NCBI RefSeq assembly: GCF_014855495.1
Contig: NZ_JACYFJ010000001.1
Span: 434,001-498,000 of the forward strand
Length of the DNA: 64,000 nt
Reading direction: 5' to 3'
Source: Euzebyella saccharophila
GTDB lineage: Bacteria; Bacteroidota; Bacteroidia; Flavobacteriales; Flavobacteriaceae
Made by a program: the position numbers and the translations under genes. How positions within the stretch are numbered: position 1 is the first letter of the stretch; each line of letters opens with the position of its first letter. Below are positions 18,640 to 27,766 of this stretch, piece after piece. The notes below the pieces were generated by a model. That model saw only the letters and a list, made by a program, of their open reading frames with translations. It did no database searches and was not told where the DNA came from.

Positions 18640-19179
18640 TTATAGACTATTCGTAAATTCTCTTTTAATATTATTCAGTTTATTGGCAATACTAGCATCG
18701 TATTGTAAATCGCCAACCCTCAATACAAAACCTCCAATGATGCTCTCATCCACTTTATTTTGAATGGTTACCTCATTACCGGTTAATTGTGCTACTTGCC
18801 TTAAAACTTTCTTTTCCAGTTCTGCCGTTAATGGTACAGCAGTGGTCACATGAGCTACTCCTTCGCCTTTTAAATCTTCATTAAGGATGATATATTTTAA
18901 GGCCACCTCATTTAAAAGCGCAGTTCTTTTATTGCTTGCCAAAGTACCCAAAAGACCTAAAGTAATTTCACTGCTTCCTTTGAAAATGGCAGCCAAAGAT
19001 TCCTTTTTGGTTTCTTCTTTGATAATTGGACTTTGCAGCATATTTCTAAGCTCTTTGCTTTCGGAAATGGTCGCTACAATGGAACGCATATCGGTTTCAA
19101 CCGCATTGGCCGCTTTTTTCTCCACTGCAAATGCCAAAACTGCTTTTGCATATCGTAAGGCTGCTCTAGAATCGCTCAT
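18640..19179 (-). CDS. atpH: F1 ATP synthase delta subunit
   Basis: This peripheral stalk subunit fixes the b-dimer to the top of the α3β3 head. The 179 residues begin with the conserved RAALRYAKAVLAFAVEK helix. They include KRTALLNEVALKYIILNEDLKG and the C-terminal domain pattern VDESIIGGFVLRVGDLQYDASIANKLNNIKREF, the OSCP/δ signature. It is in the expected order b-delta-alpha and has 37 bp to atpF. Confidence 0.96.
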   Translation of the reverse strand: MSDSRAALRYAKAVLAFAVEKKAANAVETDMRSIVATISESKELRNMLQSPIIKEETKKESLAAIFKGSSEITLGLLGTLASNKRTALLNEVALKYIILNEDLKGEGVAHVTTAVPLTAELEKKVLRQVAQLTGNEVTIQNKVDESIIGGFVLRVGDLQYDASIANKLNNIKREFTNSL

Positions 19180-19216
19180 TATCGTATTGTTTCGTAGTTA
19201 AACTTAAAGAGGTTTC

Positions 19217-19717
19217 TTAGTTCAATTTAACATCGCCCAACATATCCTCCACAAGCTTTAATTGCTTGTCTTTGTTGGATAATTGCTCTTTAAGTACTTT
19301 CTCCGCTATCTCTACCGAAAGGGCGGCCACTTGATTTTTAATATCGGCAACAGCTGCTTTCTTTTCGCTTTCGATGGCAGCTTGTGCCTGCTTCAACAAC
19401 TTATCACCTTCTATTTGCGCTTGCTCCTTAGAGTCGGCAATCATTTTTTCCTTGATTTCACGAGCTTCTTTCAACATAGCTTCACGCTCCGCACGAGCCT
19501 CTTTCAAAAGCTTGTCATTATCCGCTTGGAGATTCTGCATTTCCTTTCGTGCTTTGTCCGCAGCTTCCAACGCTCCTTGAATTCCCTCTTCCCTTTCATT
19601 AAGAGAAGTCAAGATGGGTTTCCAAGCAAACTTCACCAACAAGAAAATAAGACCCAACAAAAGAATGGTCTGAACAACAAAAAGGCCTGGTGAAAAATCG
19701 TTTATTAAAGTTTCCAT
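19217..19717 (-). CDS. atpF: F0 ATP synthase b subunit
   Basis: This is the peripheral stalk subunit. It has one N-terminal membrane helix (about residues 12-30, PGLFVVQTILLLGLIFLLVKF) followed by a long charged helix (KARKEMQNLQADNDKLLKEARAEREAMLKEAREIKEKMIA) typical of the right-handed b coiled coil. Its 166 residues are normal. Only one b gene is present, so a homodimeric stalk is expected. The gap to atpE is 86 bp, longer than elsewhere in the operon. Confidence 0.96.
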   Translation of the reverse strand: METLINDFSPGLFVVQTILLLGLIFLLVKFAWKPILTSLNEREEGIQGALEAADKARKEMQNLQADNDKLLKEARAEREAMLKEAREIKEKMIADSKEQAQIEGDKLLKQAQAAIESEKKAAVADIKNQVAALSVEIAEKVLKEQLSNKDKQLKLVEDMLGDVKLN

Positions 19718-19803
19718 ATATAATATCTTAAAATGCTAGTTTTTAATGAAAGCATTTCCTGCAACCAACCGTTACAGGAAATTGCTTTTAGGTTCTTCTA
19801 TTC

Positions 19804-20022
<219 letters not shown>

Positions 20023-20029
20023 TCAATTC

Positions 20030-21214
20030 TTAAATAAAATTCTCACGAACGTCTTCTGCATCTGGCACATCGTGCCCAAGGGAATCATGCTCGTGGTCAT
20101 GGTCATGCTCCGCAACGGCCATTCCGATAAACAATGCTGAAAGCATGGTGAAAATATACGCCTGCAAAAAGGCAACCAACACCTCGATCAAGGTGATGAA
20201 AAATGATAATACCAAAGACAAACCTGTCGCTCCCGCAACGCCTAAACTATCTTTTAAAGTAAACATGATGGCAATAAGGCTCATTACTACAATGTGACCC
20301 GCAGAAATGTTAGCAAACAAACGAACCAATAAAGAGAATGGCTTGATCAAAAATGCCCCTGCCAATTCGATAATGGCAAGTACCGGACGAATCAACACAG
20401 GTACTCCGGGCATCCAAAGCATGTGCATCCAATAATCTTTGTTTCCACTAAATGTATAGATAACCAAAGTAAAAATGGCCAAGGCCGCAGTAACCGCCAA
20501 CTGACCTGTTACATTGAAACCAAAAGGAGTCAAACCTAAAAGGTTCAAAATCCAAATGAAAAAGAATACGGTCAATAAGTAACCCGTAAACTGTCTGTAT
20601 TTTTTCTCGCCGATGTTCGGTTTGGCGATTTCATCACGCACGTAAATTACCAACGGCTCCAATACGCGGCCAAAACCGGTCGGTACTTTTTTAGACTTGT
20701 ATTGTTTTGCCAAGCTAGAGAAAGCCCACAACATAAAAAGGCCTACCAACAAAATACCCATTACACTTTTAGTAATGGAGAAATCCAAAACTTTATGGGC
20801 GTTGGTCGCATGATGGGTTTCATCGAATTTTACTTCACTTGCCCCTGCTTCCAGCTCATAAATCTTACTGTGAATTTTAGTGAACTTAGCACCCCCTTTT
20901 TCAACGATTACATGACCAGCATCATCATGGTGGAACTCAGAGGACATAAAAGTCACCAAACCATTACTCGACCAAATAATAACCGGTAACGGAAAACCAA
21001 CATGCTTGCGCTCCCCTTCACTATTGGTGTAAGAAAACAAATGAAAATCATGTGAATCTTTTATGTGATGCTGAATGTAGGCATCCACCTCTTCTTTAGA
21101 GCTAACCGCTCCTTCAACCTCTCCTTCAGGATCTGAAGAGGCGAAACCTTGTATTGAGAAACAAAGCGTAAATAACAGTAAAAAGGTTCTGAACGATCTT
21201 GATACTTCCTTCAT
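20030..21214 (-). CDS. atpB: F0 ATP synthase a subunit with exported N-terminal extension
   Basis: This is the stator channel subunit that passes ions to the c-ring. The 394 residues are about 120 longer than E. coli subunit a. The extra part is a cleavable-looking signal (1-25, SIQGFASS) and an extracytoplasmic region to about 140. The membrane core follows, with LVRLFANISAGHIVVM, which carries the essential Arg, and FITLIEVLVAFLQAYIFTMLSALFIGMAVAEH. The C-terminal tail is rich in His and Asp (HDHDHEHDSLGHD) and could bind metal. Such long forms are known in Bacteroidota. Confidence 0.96.
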   Translation of the reverse strand: MKEVSRSFRTFLLLFTLCFSIQGFASSDPEGEVEGAVSSKEEVDAYIQHHIKDSHDFHLFSYTNSEGERKHVGFPLPVIIWSSNGLVTFMSSEFHHDDAGHVIVEKGGAKFTKIHSKIYELEAGASEVKFDETHHATNAHKVLDFSITKSVMGILLVGLFMLWAFSSLAKQYKSKKVPTGFGRVLEPLVIYVRDEIAKPNIGEKKYRQFTGYLLTVFFFIWILNLLGLTPFGFNVTGQLAVTAALAIFTLVIYTFSGNKDYWMHMLWMPGVPVLIRPVLAIIELAGAFLIKPFSLLVRLFANISAGHIVVMSLIAIMFTLKDSLGVAGATGLSLVLSFFITLIEVLVAFLQAYIFTMLSALFIGMAVAEHDHDHEHDSLGHDVPDAEDVRENFI

Positions 21215-21310
21215 GGGTTCTTTATCAAAAAATTAAGCTCCTAAAATTTGGCGCAAAAGTAGTCAAACTTACTTTAATAAACGGTATAAAATGAGCATAA
21301 AATTCTACCT

Positions 21311-21697
21311 TTATTTACGACGGAGGATTTTTGTAACAAAAAGAACTTCCATTATTAAAAAAATAGCTACTGGAATTAAAATAGAACCTCTGTAAAACCT
21401 CGATACCATCTGATCTCCCACGAGTTGCGGATAAAACATCATGGTGAAGACCATAATCTTAAAAACGAGCAGCCCCATGTAAATATATCCCAGCTGAGGA
21501 AAAACTGAATCAAAATTTGATGCCAGTTGAAACGCTATTATAATCGATAAAGAGAAAATGGCATGAAACAAATAAGCTTTTTTTAAAAGTGCTTTTAGCT
21601 CATGGTGCTCGGTGCCCAAAAGTTGATCATGTATAAAAAAAGAAGTCGTGCCCACAATGGTGAACACGACTATATATAGTATGATTGTTTTAACCAC
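21311..21697 (-). CDS. small membrane protein of the atp operon (DUF6168-like)
   Basis: This 128-residue protein has about four transmembrane helices and a basic C-terminus (KILRRK). It occupies the usual position of AtpI between atpZ and atpB, so a role in assembling the F0 sector is plausible. I think it belongs to the flavobacterial family DUF6168, but this needs a profile check. The start appears to be GTG at 21697; the nearby ATG GCG TAG is closed at once by a stop. It is followed by 96 bp before atpB. Confidence 0.7.
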   Translation of the reverse strand: MVKTIILYIVVFTIVGTTSFFIHDQLLGTEHHELKALLKKAYLFHAIFSLSIIIAFQLASNFDSVFPQLGYIYMGLLVFKIMVFTMMFYPQLVGDQMVSRFYRGSILIPVAIFLIMEVLFVTKILRRK

Positions 21698-21705
21698 TAC
21701 GCCAT

Positions 21706-21930
21706 CTATTTGTTTAGGTTGATTACCTTTTTAATTACTAAATACATGGACAAAAATACGGCAATTAAAGTAACCGTATCCTCTAAGTAGTCTTTTTCAA
21801 ACTTTACATCTAACCACGCCCCTAAAAGATTCCCCAAATAGATGGTTGCCCCCATTTGAATGGCAATACCGGAAAGGCTTGCCGCATTGCGAATCAGGCG
21901 TGAATTATCACGAGGCTTTTGCTGGCTCAT
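21706..21930 (-). CDS. atpZ: AtpZ/AtpI-like F0F1 ATPase accessory subunit
   Basis: This 74-residue protein has two transmembrane helices: LIRNAASLSGIAIQMGATIYLGNLLGAWLDVKF and TLIAVFLSMYLVIKKVINL. This is the AtpZ pattern, including the conserved GxxIYLGxxxGxWLD. Members sit at the head of atp operons and are linked to F0 assembly and ion supply. Its start overlaps the 3' end of the bactofilin gene by 23 bp, which implies coupled translation. Confidence 0.82.
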   Translation of the reverse strand: MSQQKPRDNSRLIRNAASLSGIAIQMGATIYLGNLLGAWLDVKFEKDYLEDTVTLIAVFLSMYLVIKKVINLNK

Positions 21931-22345
21931 TGGCAGTACTGCCTACGGTAGACTTAAAGCTGCTGGAACTGGATGCTGCCCCTCCTTTTCCCTTCATGGT
22001 ACAAGAAGCGTTAAACGTTGCTCCAGGCTCTACCGCTAATTTAGAAACGGAAACGGTACCTTCTATGACAGCTGAAGATTTTAAGGACAACAAATCAGAA
22101 ACCAATAGTTCTCCATTAAAACTCCCTTCAATATCCGCATTTACACACTCTACCTTACCGTGAATGTAACCATCTTTTCCAATAACCACCTTACCGGTAG
22201 TCTTTACGTTACCATCCAATTTACCATCAATTCTGAAGTCTGCTTCTGAAATGATATCACCTTTAATTTTAGTGTGCTTTGAAATTCTGTTGGGTTGTGC
22301 GCCTATTTCGTTCATAGTTCTAGGTTTTTTGTTATCGGAAAACAT
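21908..22345 (-). CDS. bactofilin (polymer-forming cytoskeletal protein)
   Basis: This is a cytoskeletal protein that polymerises into filaments without nucleotide. The 145 residues contain the right-handed β-helix core (about 20-110): ISKHTKIKGDIISEADFRIDGKLDGNVKTTGKVVIGKDGYIHGKVECVNADIEGSFNGELLVSDLLSLKSSAVIEGTVSV, with regular glycine-capped turns. Both termini are disordered, as is usual. It lies 3 bp after sprE and overlaps atpZ, so it is in one transcription unit with both. A link with gliding or cell shape is inferred from context only. Confidence 0.92.
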   Translation of the reverse strand: MFSDNKKPRTMNEIGAQPNRISKHTKIKGDIISEADFRIDGKLDGNVKTTGKVVIGKDGYIHGKVECVNADIEGSFNGELLVSDLLSLKSSAVIEGTVSVSKLAVEPGATFNASCTMKGKGGAASSSSSFKSTVGSTANEPAKAS

Positions 22346-22348
22346 TTG

Positions 22349-24901
22349 TTAAGGTTTTGGGGTTAAAATCTGATTCTTATAATCTTGTAGGTTCTTGTGC
22401 ACTTGCACAATTTTATAGTTACTTGATAAAATTACAAAATTCTCATTGTCAATAAGGTAATCCTTGTTAAATTTAATAAGCTCAGCGAAGCCTAATGCGT
22501 AGTCCTTGGATTTAAACCCATGAACCACTACAAATTGCTCTTCTAGCGTATAAATATCCTTGGAGACCACATTTTTGTACCTAAGGTCTACAATGGCCTC
22601 TTCCAATTCCTTCATCACCCTTAAAGCGATTTGGTTATTGCTTCTTCTAAATGGAAAGACCACTTTCCAATTATCCGTTCCCGTTGAGCCCTCTTCAGCG
22701 GAAAATTGGGTTACCGCCAATTTTGGCAGTTGTTCAGAAACGATGGCTTCCGCCTTTTTACCTTCGGGACTATTGGGGTACGTTAAGGCCACATAGTTCA
22801 ATGCTTCTTCAAAAGGTTCAAAACCATTAAGTCTGCCAATGGCATTCGCCTTTAACATTTCAAACTTGGGAACAATGGCCTCCCCTGTAAACTTCTCTAT
22901 ATTTTCTTCTGCACCGGTAATGGTCTTTAGAAATTCTTGATTTTGGTACAATCTATACAAGGCGGCGTACCGCGCTTCTGGGCTGTCTGCATCCCCTTCC
23001 AATACAGCTCTAGGATTTAAAATAATTTCTGCATAACGGGATGCACCATGGTTTTTAAGAATATCGGCCCTCATAGAAGCTAATAACGGACTACCTTCTT
23101 CTTCGTAAATTTTGTACAAATTGTATTTGGACGGAAGCACCAAGCGTTCCTCTGGATTGGACGCCAGTACTTTTTCCAATTTACCGGCAGCCAATAGGTT
23201 TTCCCTAAACTTTTCCTTGTAAATGAGGCCTAACTGATAATTGGCAAAATTTCTTTCCGTTCTTAAACTATCGATTACCTCAACATCTTTGGGAAGTTGG
23301 GCCATATAAAAATCCGTTGACAATTCATCGTTCACCTCTTCCGCTGTACCTTCGCTCTCATTTGAGGCTACAGTATTGGAATTATCAACCGGTAGCGACC
23401 TGGATTTATCACTCCACCGCCAGTTATCTGCCAGTTCCCTTTTGCCCCATCTTTGGGAAAATTCATTTTTACCATACCCTAGGCTTGTCACATTATAAAA
23501 ATAGAACTTACCCTTATTTTCTTTTCCGCCCTTGCTATTTCCAAATTGTGCAAAACCTGCATTACGCCTTTTTTCCTCCTTCTTAGCCTGTGCTTCTTGC
23601 TCGGCTTTAAGTTTTGCGATATGCTTTTCAAAATAGGCCAGTTGCTTTTCCTTCGGCATTTCGTAGAGGGTAATGACACTATCTGTATATTGAACAATGT
23701 CTTCATATTTGATAACATCTTCCAGATTGTCCAATTTCTTTTTAGTGAACCTATACTTTTTAGTATTTTCCTCTAAGTTGGTCAATACGCTATCATAATA
23801 GGCCCCTGCCAATTTGTATTCGTTTTCATCGAAATTATAAATGGCCAAATTTTCATAATTGAGCGCATTAAGCTTGGGTTCGTTTTCTGTAGCGCGCAAA
23901 GATTTATTGAAATAGGCCAAAGCGATACTGTCATTTTCTTGCGCTAAATGATATTCGGCCACCTGACGGTAAATAATGTTTAAAAAAGGCCTGTTTTCTC
24001 GGTTTTCCTCCAATTCGGTCAAATGCTCCAGCACTAGTTCCTTATTTTCTGAGGTGACCTCCGTATTTTTTATTTTCTCAATTTCGGCATTGATCATATA
24101 GACACGCGGCGATTTTCTGTTGAGATCAATTACCTTGTCAAAGGCATAATTGGCACTGTCTTTATGACCCAATTGATTGTACAACTGCCCAATTATGTAG
24201 TAGTACCTACCTTTTTCCGGGTTCTTTTTTGTGAGGTACGAAGCTATTTTCAATTGCTGAACGGCCGTATCCAAAACTCCAAGGTATATGTATGCCTGAC
24301 CCATCATGGCACGTGCATCTGCGTACTCTTGTTCTTTTAGGTCTTCATACTTCATCAACCATTTTAAATTCTTAATGGCCAATTCTTCGTTTTCCAATCG
24401 AATATTTACCTTCTCACGCCAAATACGAGCTTCGGCCAACTTATCACTATAATCATATTTATTGATGATATAGTTGAAGGCCTCCAAAGCGGGAATATAT
24501 CGTTCATCAAAATAACGGGCTTTCCCCAAAAGAAGGAAGGCTTCATCTGTCTGCGGATTTCGCTCCTCGTCCTTAATATCCATACTATGCTTTTGTATGG
24601 CTTTGGTAGCTTTTTCCTCCGCAATGATGAAATTGGGATTATTGTCTTCTGAATCTAATTTAATTTCTCCTGATACTTCCAATCTTTCCACCGGTAGTAC
24701 TTCCCAATAATCATCATGGTAGGTATTATTGAGTTCTTCCCTGCCCTCTTCAAAAGCAATGTTACCGTTATAAAGCGTATTGTACTTGGTATTCATCGCG
24801 TGCCAATTTCGGTTGACAAACGTATCTTTCTTGGTAGAACATGCGCTTAGTACGATGCCCCCAAGTACCAAATTCAAGACCAGTTTAGAATGTAGTTTCA
24901 A
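22349..24901 (-). CDS. sprE: SprE/PorW-type type IX secretion and gliding lipoprotein
   Basis: This is an 850-residue TPR lipoprotein of the type IX secretion system, needed in Flavobacterium for gliding and protein export. The signal peptide ends in the lipobox LSAC (Cys21). The next residues, CSTKKDTFVNRNWHAMNTKYNTLYNGNIAFEEGREEL, are the hallmark of SprE/PorW. TPR-like helices run from about 95 to 360. The start must be TTG at 24901, because the first in-frame ATG codes for a Met beyond the lipobox. The upstream intergenic region holds two TetR-type operators (25034 and 25158). Confidence 0.85.
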   Translation of the reverse strand: MKLHSKLVLNLVLGGIVLSACSTKKDTFVNRNWHAMNTKYNTLYNGNIAFEEGREELNNTYHDDYWEVLPVERLEVSGEIKLDSEDNNPNFIIAEEKATKAIQKHSMDIKDEERNPQTDEAFLLLGKARYFDERYIPALEAFNYIINKYDYSDKLAEARIWREKVNIRLENEELAIKNLKWLMKYEDLKEQEYADARAMMGQAYIYLGVLDTAVQQLKIASYLTKKNPEKGRYYYIIGQLYNQLGHKDSANYAFDKVIDLNRKSPRVYMINAEIEKIKNTEVTSENKELVLEHLTELEENRENRPFLNIIYRQVAEYHLAQENDSIALAYFNKSLRATENEPKLNALNYENLAIYNFDENEYKLAGAYYDSVLTNLEENTKKYRFTKKKLDNLEDVIKYEDIVQYTDSVITLYEMPKEKQLAYFEKHIAKLKAEQEAQAKKEEKRRNAGFAQFGNSKGGKENKGKFYFYNVTSLGYGKNEFSQRWGKRELADNWRWSDKSRSLPVDNSNTVASNESEGTAEEVNDELSTDFYMAQLPKDVEVIDSLRTERNFANYQLGLIYKEKFRENLLAAGKLEKVLASNPEERLVLPSKYNLYKIYEEEGSPLLASMRADILKNHGASRYAEIILNPRAVLEGDADSPEARYAALYRLYQNQEFLKTITGAEENIEKFTGEAIVPKFEMLKANAIGRLNGFEPFEEALNYVALTYPNSPEGKKAEAIVSEQLPKLAVTQFSAEEGSTGTDNWKVVFPFRRSNNQIALRVMKELEEAIVDLRYKNVVSKDIYTLEEQFVVVHGFKSKDYALGFAELIKFNKDYLIDNENFVILSSNYKIVQVHKNLQDYKNQILTPKP

Positions 24902-25033
24902 AATTGTATATCTGTGTACGTAACTCTAACTTAAAAACGGCGGGAATATTATGTATTTCATCGATAAAATATTGACTCCAAATGATTCTTGGCAAAAAAG
25001 TAAAGCACATTTATTGCTTATGCCTCTAAAAAA

Positions 25034-25053
25034 TACCGACCTACCGGTTTGCA
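25034..25053. promoter_or_regulatory. TetR-type operator, sprE-proximal
   Basis: Read on the minus strand, the site is TGCAAACCGGTAGGTCGGTA. It matches 14 of 20 bases of the 5051 site, with a strong right half ACCGGTAGGTCGGT. Its centre is 142 bp upstream of the sprE TTG. Confidence 0.5.
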
Positions 25054-25157
25054 TGGTAAAAAAACCTTATAAAACTTCCTGTTTAGAGGTAAATGGACCT
25101 ATTAAAAAGTAACTCCCCGAACTTTTGAATGCGAGAACTCGTTTTCTTAACCTTCCC

Positions 25158-25177
25158 AACCGACCGAATAGTCTGTT
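25158..25177. promoter_or_regulatory. TetR-type operator, sprE-distal
   Basis: AACCGACCGAATAGTCTGTT matches 15 of 20 bases of the 5051 site and 16 of 20 of the 45606 site. Its centre is 124 bp from the 25034 site. Confidence 0.6.
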
Positions 25178-25587
25178 TTGCTTAAAAGGAGGTTTTTAGC
25201 TTCCAAATTAAAGCTTCTCCTAATTTGGGCCTAAATTTTTGAATATTAAAATATGAGTAGGTAAAGCTAAATAACGATTTAGGGAAATATATTTAAAGGG
25301 CCATTCCTCAAAATACCCGATTTTAAAACTCTATAGCGTTCTTTTTCGGGCTTCAATGATTTCAGAAGGCCATGGAATCAAGAACAATTGTATGGCATCC
25401 TATAAAGTGGGGACATGATAATAGAAATTTTAAAGTAGCTCTCATGAAAGGCAGCCACTTTCCTTATTTGCATTCAATTTGCAAGACTTGGTTGACTTTC
25501 GCACTAATCTAACCATGTTGGGCACAATGTTCCCTTTTTGGCTATAGTAATTCTATTCCCTTTTTGAGAAAATGCCATGACCCAATA

Positions 25588-27039
25588 TTAGGCATTTGCC
25601 AATTCCAAGGTTACCTCATACACATCTCTTCTTTCCATTTTTGCCTTAAGCCATGCGTAAAAACTCATTACATAAATATCCTCTTCTTCATGAGCTTTCC
25701 AGTTGAACATATGCTCCATTTCCGCTTTAAAGGCATTCGTTGTTACCTGTTTAGGATTTTCATAGTACCTGGTTATAAGCGAGATGAAAATTAGAACCCT
25801 ATCCTCTTTCAAATCCTTTAGTACGCTGCCGTAATTTCTTTTAAACCGGTTTAACTTCAAAATAAAAATATCCAATTTATCGAGGTCTATTAACAGCAAA
25901 AGCTCCATTAAGTTCTTTTTCAATACCCACATAATGCCCGCCTTTTTTATATACCACCCATCTGTATGGTGCATCTTTTTTATAATGGTATAGGCCTGTT
26001 CCTTTTTCTGTTGTTGAAAAAGACACATGGCCAGGGCCAACATGGCCTCAAGCGAGTTCTCTTTTTGAGGGTCAAGGATGCTTATGGCCTCATTGGGGCA
26101 ACCCGTAAAATTGGCCACCAACCCTTTTAAAAGAAATACTTTTTCGGAAAATTGATCGGCATATCCCTTTTGCAGCTCTTCCTCCAAGGTTGTTATTAAT
26201 AAGCGGGTTCTTTTAAAATCCCTGTTCCTAAAGCTGGAATAGGCCAAAAGGTTGAGTAATTGAATTTTATAGTATAAGTTTTTATCGGCCGTATTTTTTT
26301 TCTCCTCCAAAATTTGCTGCACCCTGTCCAGAAAGTGTTTTAGTTTGTGATAATCGCTTTGAAGGGTGGCGGCAGTTGTAGCAATGATGGTTATTTGGTA
26401 TAAGGATTTGTAGCTGAGCTGTCCATCGATCTCTATATTAAATTCTTGAAAAACATTTTCTATAATACTTCCTATAAAGGTGCCCTTTTGGTTCAGCTGT
26501 TGGTCTTTTATGCGGGCATAGGCCATGTTCAGTCGTTGCTCCTTTTGAAAATGGACCAAATTACTGTTGGCTTGGTCTATAATTTCCGTTAGGTTGTTTT
26601 TGGGGTTGAGATGGGAAAACTGGATCTTGGTATAATAGATTTCTGCTAAGATGGCATAGGCATCTAGGGTCATTGCCTTTTTTTGGGCCTTTTCAATAAC
26701 CTTAAAAGCTATTTTATTTTTTTCATGTTCAAAGAAAATTCTGCCTGCCAGCAACAATTTTAAAATTTCCAATTCTTCCGAAGTTTCCCCGGCAAAACTT
26801 TTGGTTGCGGTAAAATCTACCATCGCATCATAAAGTCTTTTACTTAATGCGTGCAATGCATTTTTTGCGCTTTTGCCGTATAGTTTCTGATCTATTTCCG
26901 AAGTGTTCCCTTTAAGCAACATTTTAAAAAGCGTCATGTTCTTTACGTCTCCCCGTTGGTTTTTTTCCTTTAGGTAGGATATGAACCTAGACTCGTCATC
27001 CTTGGAAAAAGTATCCATTATTTCCAAAATTCCTTTCAT
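25588..27039 (-). CDS. hypothetical all-helical (TPR-like) cytoplasmic protein
   Basis: This 483-residue protein has no signal peptide or membrane segment. It is almost wholly α-helical, with repeated pairs such as LEILKLLLAGRIFFEHEKNKIAFKVIEKAQKKAM and LAMCLFQQQKKEQAYTIIKKMHHTD that look like divergent TPR or SEL-type units. It is rich in Lys, and I do not recognise a catalytic motif. Similar-looking proteins of about this size occur in flavobacteria without a known job. It is divergent from the YiaA-like gene, with a very AT-rich 155-bp spacer. Confidence 0.7.
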   Translation of the reverse strand: MKGILEIMDTFSKDDESRFISYLKEKNQRGDVKNMTLFKMLLKGNTSEIDQKLYGKSAKNALHALSKRLYDAMVDFTATKSFAGETSEELEILKLLLAGRIFFEHEKNKIAFKVIEKAQKKAMTLDAYAILAEIYYTKIQFSHLNPKNNLTEIIDQANSNLVHFQKEQRLNMAYARIKDQQLNQKGTFIGSIIENVFQEFNIEIDGQLSYKSLYQITIIATTAATLQSDYHKLKHFLDRVQQILEEKKNTADKNLYYKIQLLNLLAYSSFRNRDFKRTRLLITTLEEELQKGYADQFSEKVFLLKGLVANFTGCPNEAISILDPQKENSLEAMLALAMCLFQQQKKEQAYTIIKKMHHTDGWYIKKAGIMWVLKKNLMELLLLIDLDKLDIFILKLNRFKRNYGSVLKDLKEDRVLIFISLITRYYENPKQVTTNAFKAEMEHMFNWKAHEEEDIYVMSFYAWLKAKMERRDVYEVTLELANA

Positions 27040-27194
27040 TGAATCATAAGTATTAAAATATATAATTACTTATTATTTAGTTATTTAAGTATAATAAAAT
27101 ATAATTTAAATCATAACTAAATATAAAAAATTGGTTTTAAAATCAATGGTCCGTGGGGGATATTTGCTTCATCAAACTTTTAAATTCTTAAAAA

Positions 27195-27677
27195 ATGGAA
27201 AAGGATAAATTAAAAGAAGTTAAGTGGACCAACAGTCCTACACAGGAAAAAGAAAATGATAAAAGTGGTTTTGCCGGAAAACCGTCTTCCGCCTTTATAT
27301 CCGCCTCTTGGTGTGGTTTATTTATAGGTGTGATCTCCTATTGTATCGGTTTATGGAATGCCAGTATGCTCCTTAATGAAAAAGGGTACTATTTTACCGT
27401 TCTTCTGTTTGCGTTATTCTCGGCCATATCCGTACAAAAAACCGTACGGGATAAGCTGGAAGGTATACCGGTAACCGATATTTATTATGGATTGTCCTGG
27501 TTTACCACCTTGGTTTCTATCTTACTGCTCGTTGTTGGTTTATGGAACGCCACCTTAACATTAAGTGAAAAGGGATTTTACGGCATGTCTTTTATACTTA
27601 GTCTTTTTGCAGCTATTGCGGTGCAAAAGAACATTAGGGACGTAAAACTATTTGAGGATAAAGAAGATCTAGCCTAA
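27195..27677 (+). CDS. yiaA: YiaA/YiaB-family inner membrane protein
   Basis: This 160-residue membrane protein is built from two copies of a two-helix unit. The first is at about 35-92 ([51 protein letters not shown]) and the second at about 97-150 ([51 protein letters not shown]). The repeated GLWNA-L-EKG-Y/F and A-VQK-RD patterns are those of the YiaA domain. The cytoplasmic N-terminal 25 residues are polar. The family's function is not known. A strong terminator follows. Confidence 0.85.
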   Translation: MEKDKLKEVKWTNSPTQEKENDKSGFAGKPSSAFISASWCGLFIGVISYCIGLWNASMLLNEKGYYFTVLLFALFSAISVQKTVRDKLEGIPVTDIYYGLSWFTTLVSILLLVVGLWNATLTLSEKGFYGMSFILSLFAAIAVQKNIRDVKLFEDKEDLA

Positions 27678-27682
27678 ACACG

Positions 27683-27720
27683 GAGGCCGTATTAAACTTT
27701 TAATACGGCCTCTATTTTTT
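27683..27720 (+). terminator. rho-independent terminator after yiaA
   Basis: A perfect 14-bp inverted repeat (GAGGCCGTATTAAA and its complement, 27683-27696 and 27699-27712) is followed by TATTTTTTTC. It ends the yiaA transcript and separates it from the convergent ABC gene. Confidence 0.85.
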
Positions 27721-27766
27721 TCAGGAGATAGCTATTTAAGGGTCTTTAACGAGATAGGCCCCTCCT

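Larger units (their letters stand above)
24902..25587. other. 686-bp gene-poor intergenic region upstream of sprE
   Basis: No convincing gene lies here. It is AT-rich, and its supported content is two TetR-type palindromes 124 bp apart, at 25034-25053 and 25158-25177. An open frame at 25372-25512 (46 codons, plus strand) shows no family features. The half nearer 25588 shows no repeats or stable hairpins by eye. Confidence 0.6.

Noticed and set aside
25372-25512. 46-codon plus-strand open frame in the gap upstream of sprE
   Set aside because: Its composition and length are not distinguishable from chance, it has no signal, membrane or domain feature, and no promoter or leader is evident.
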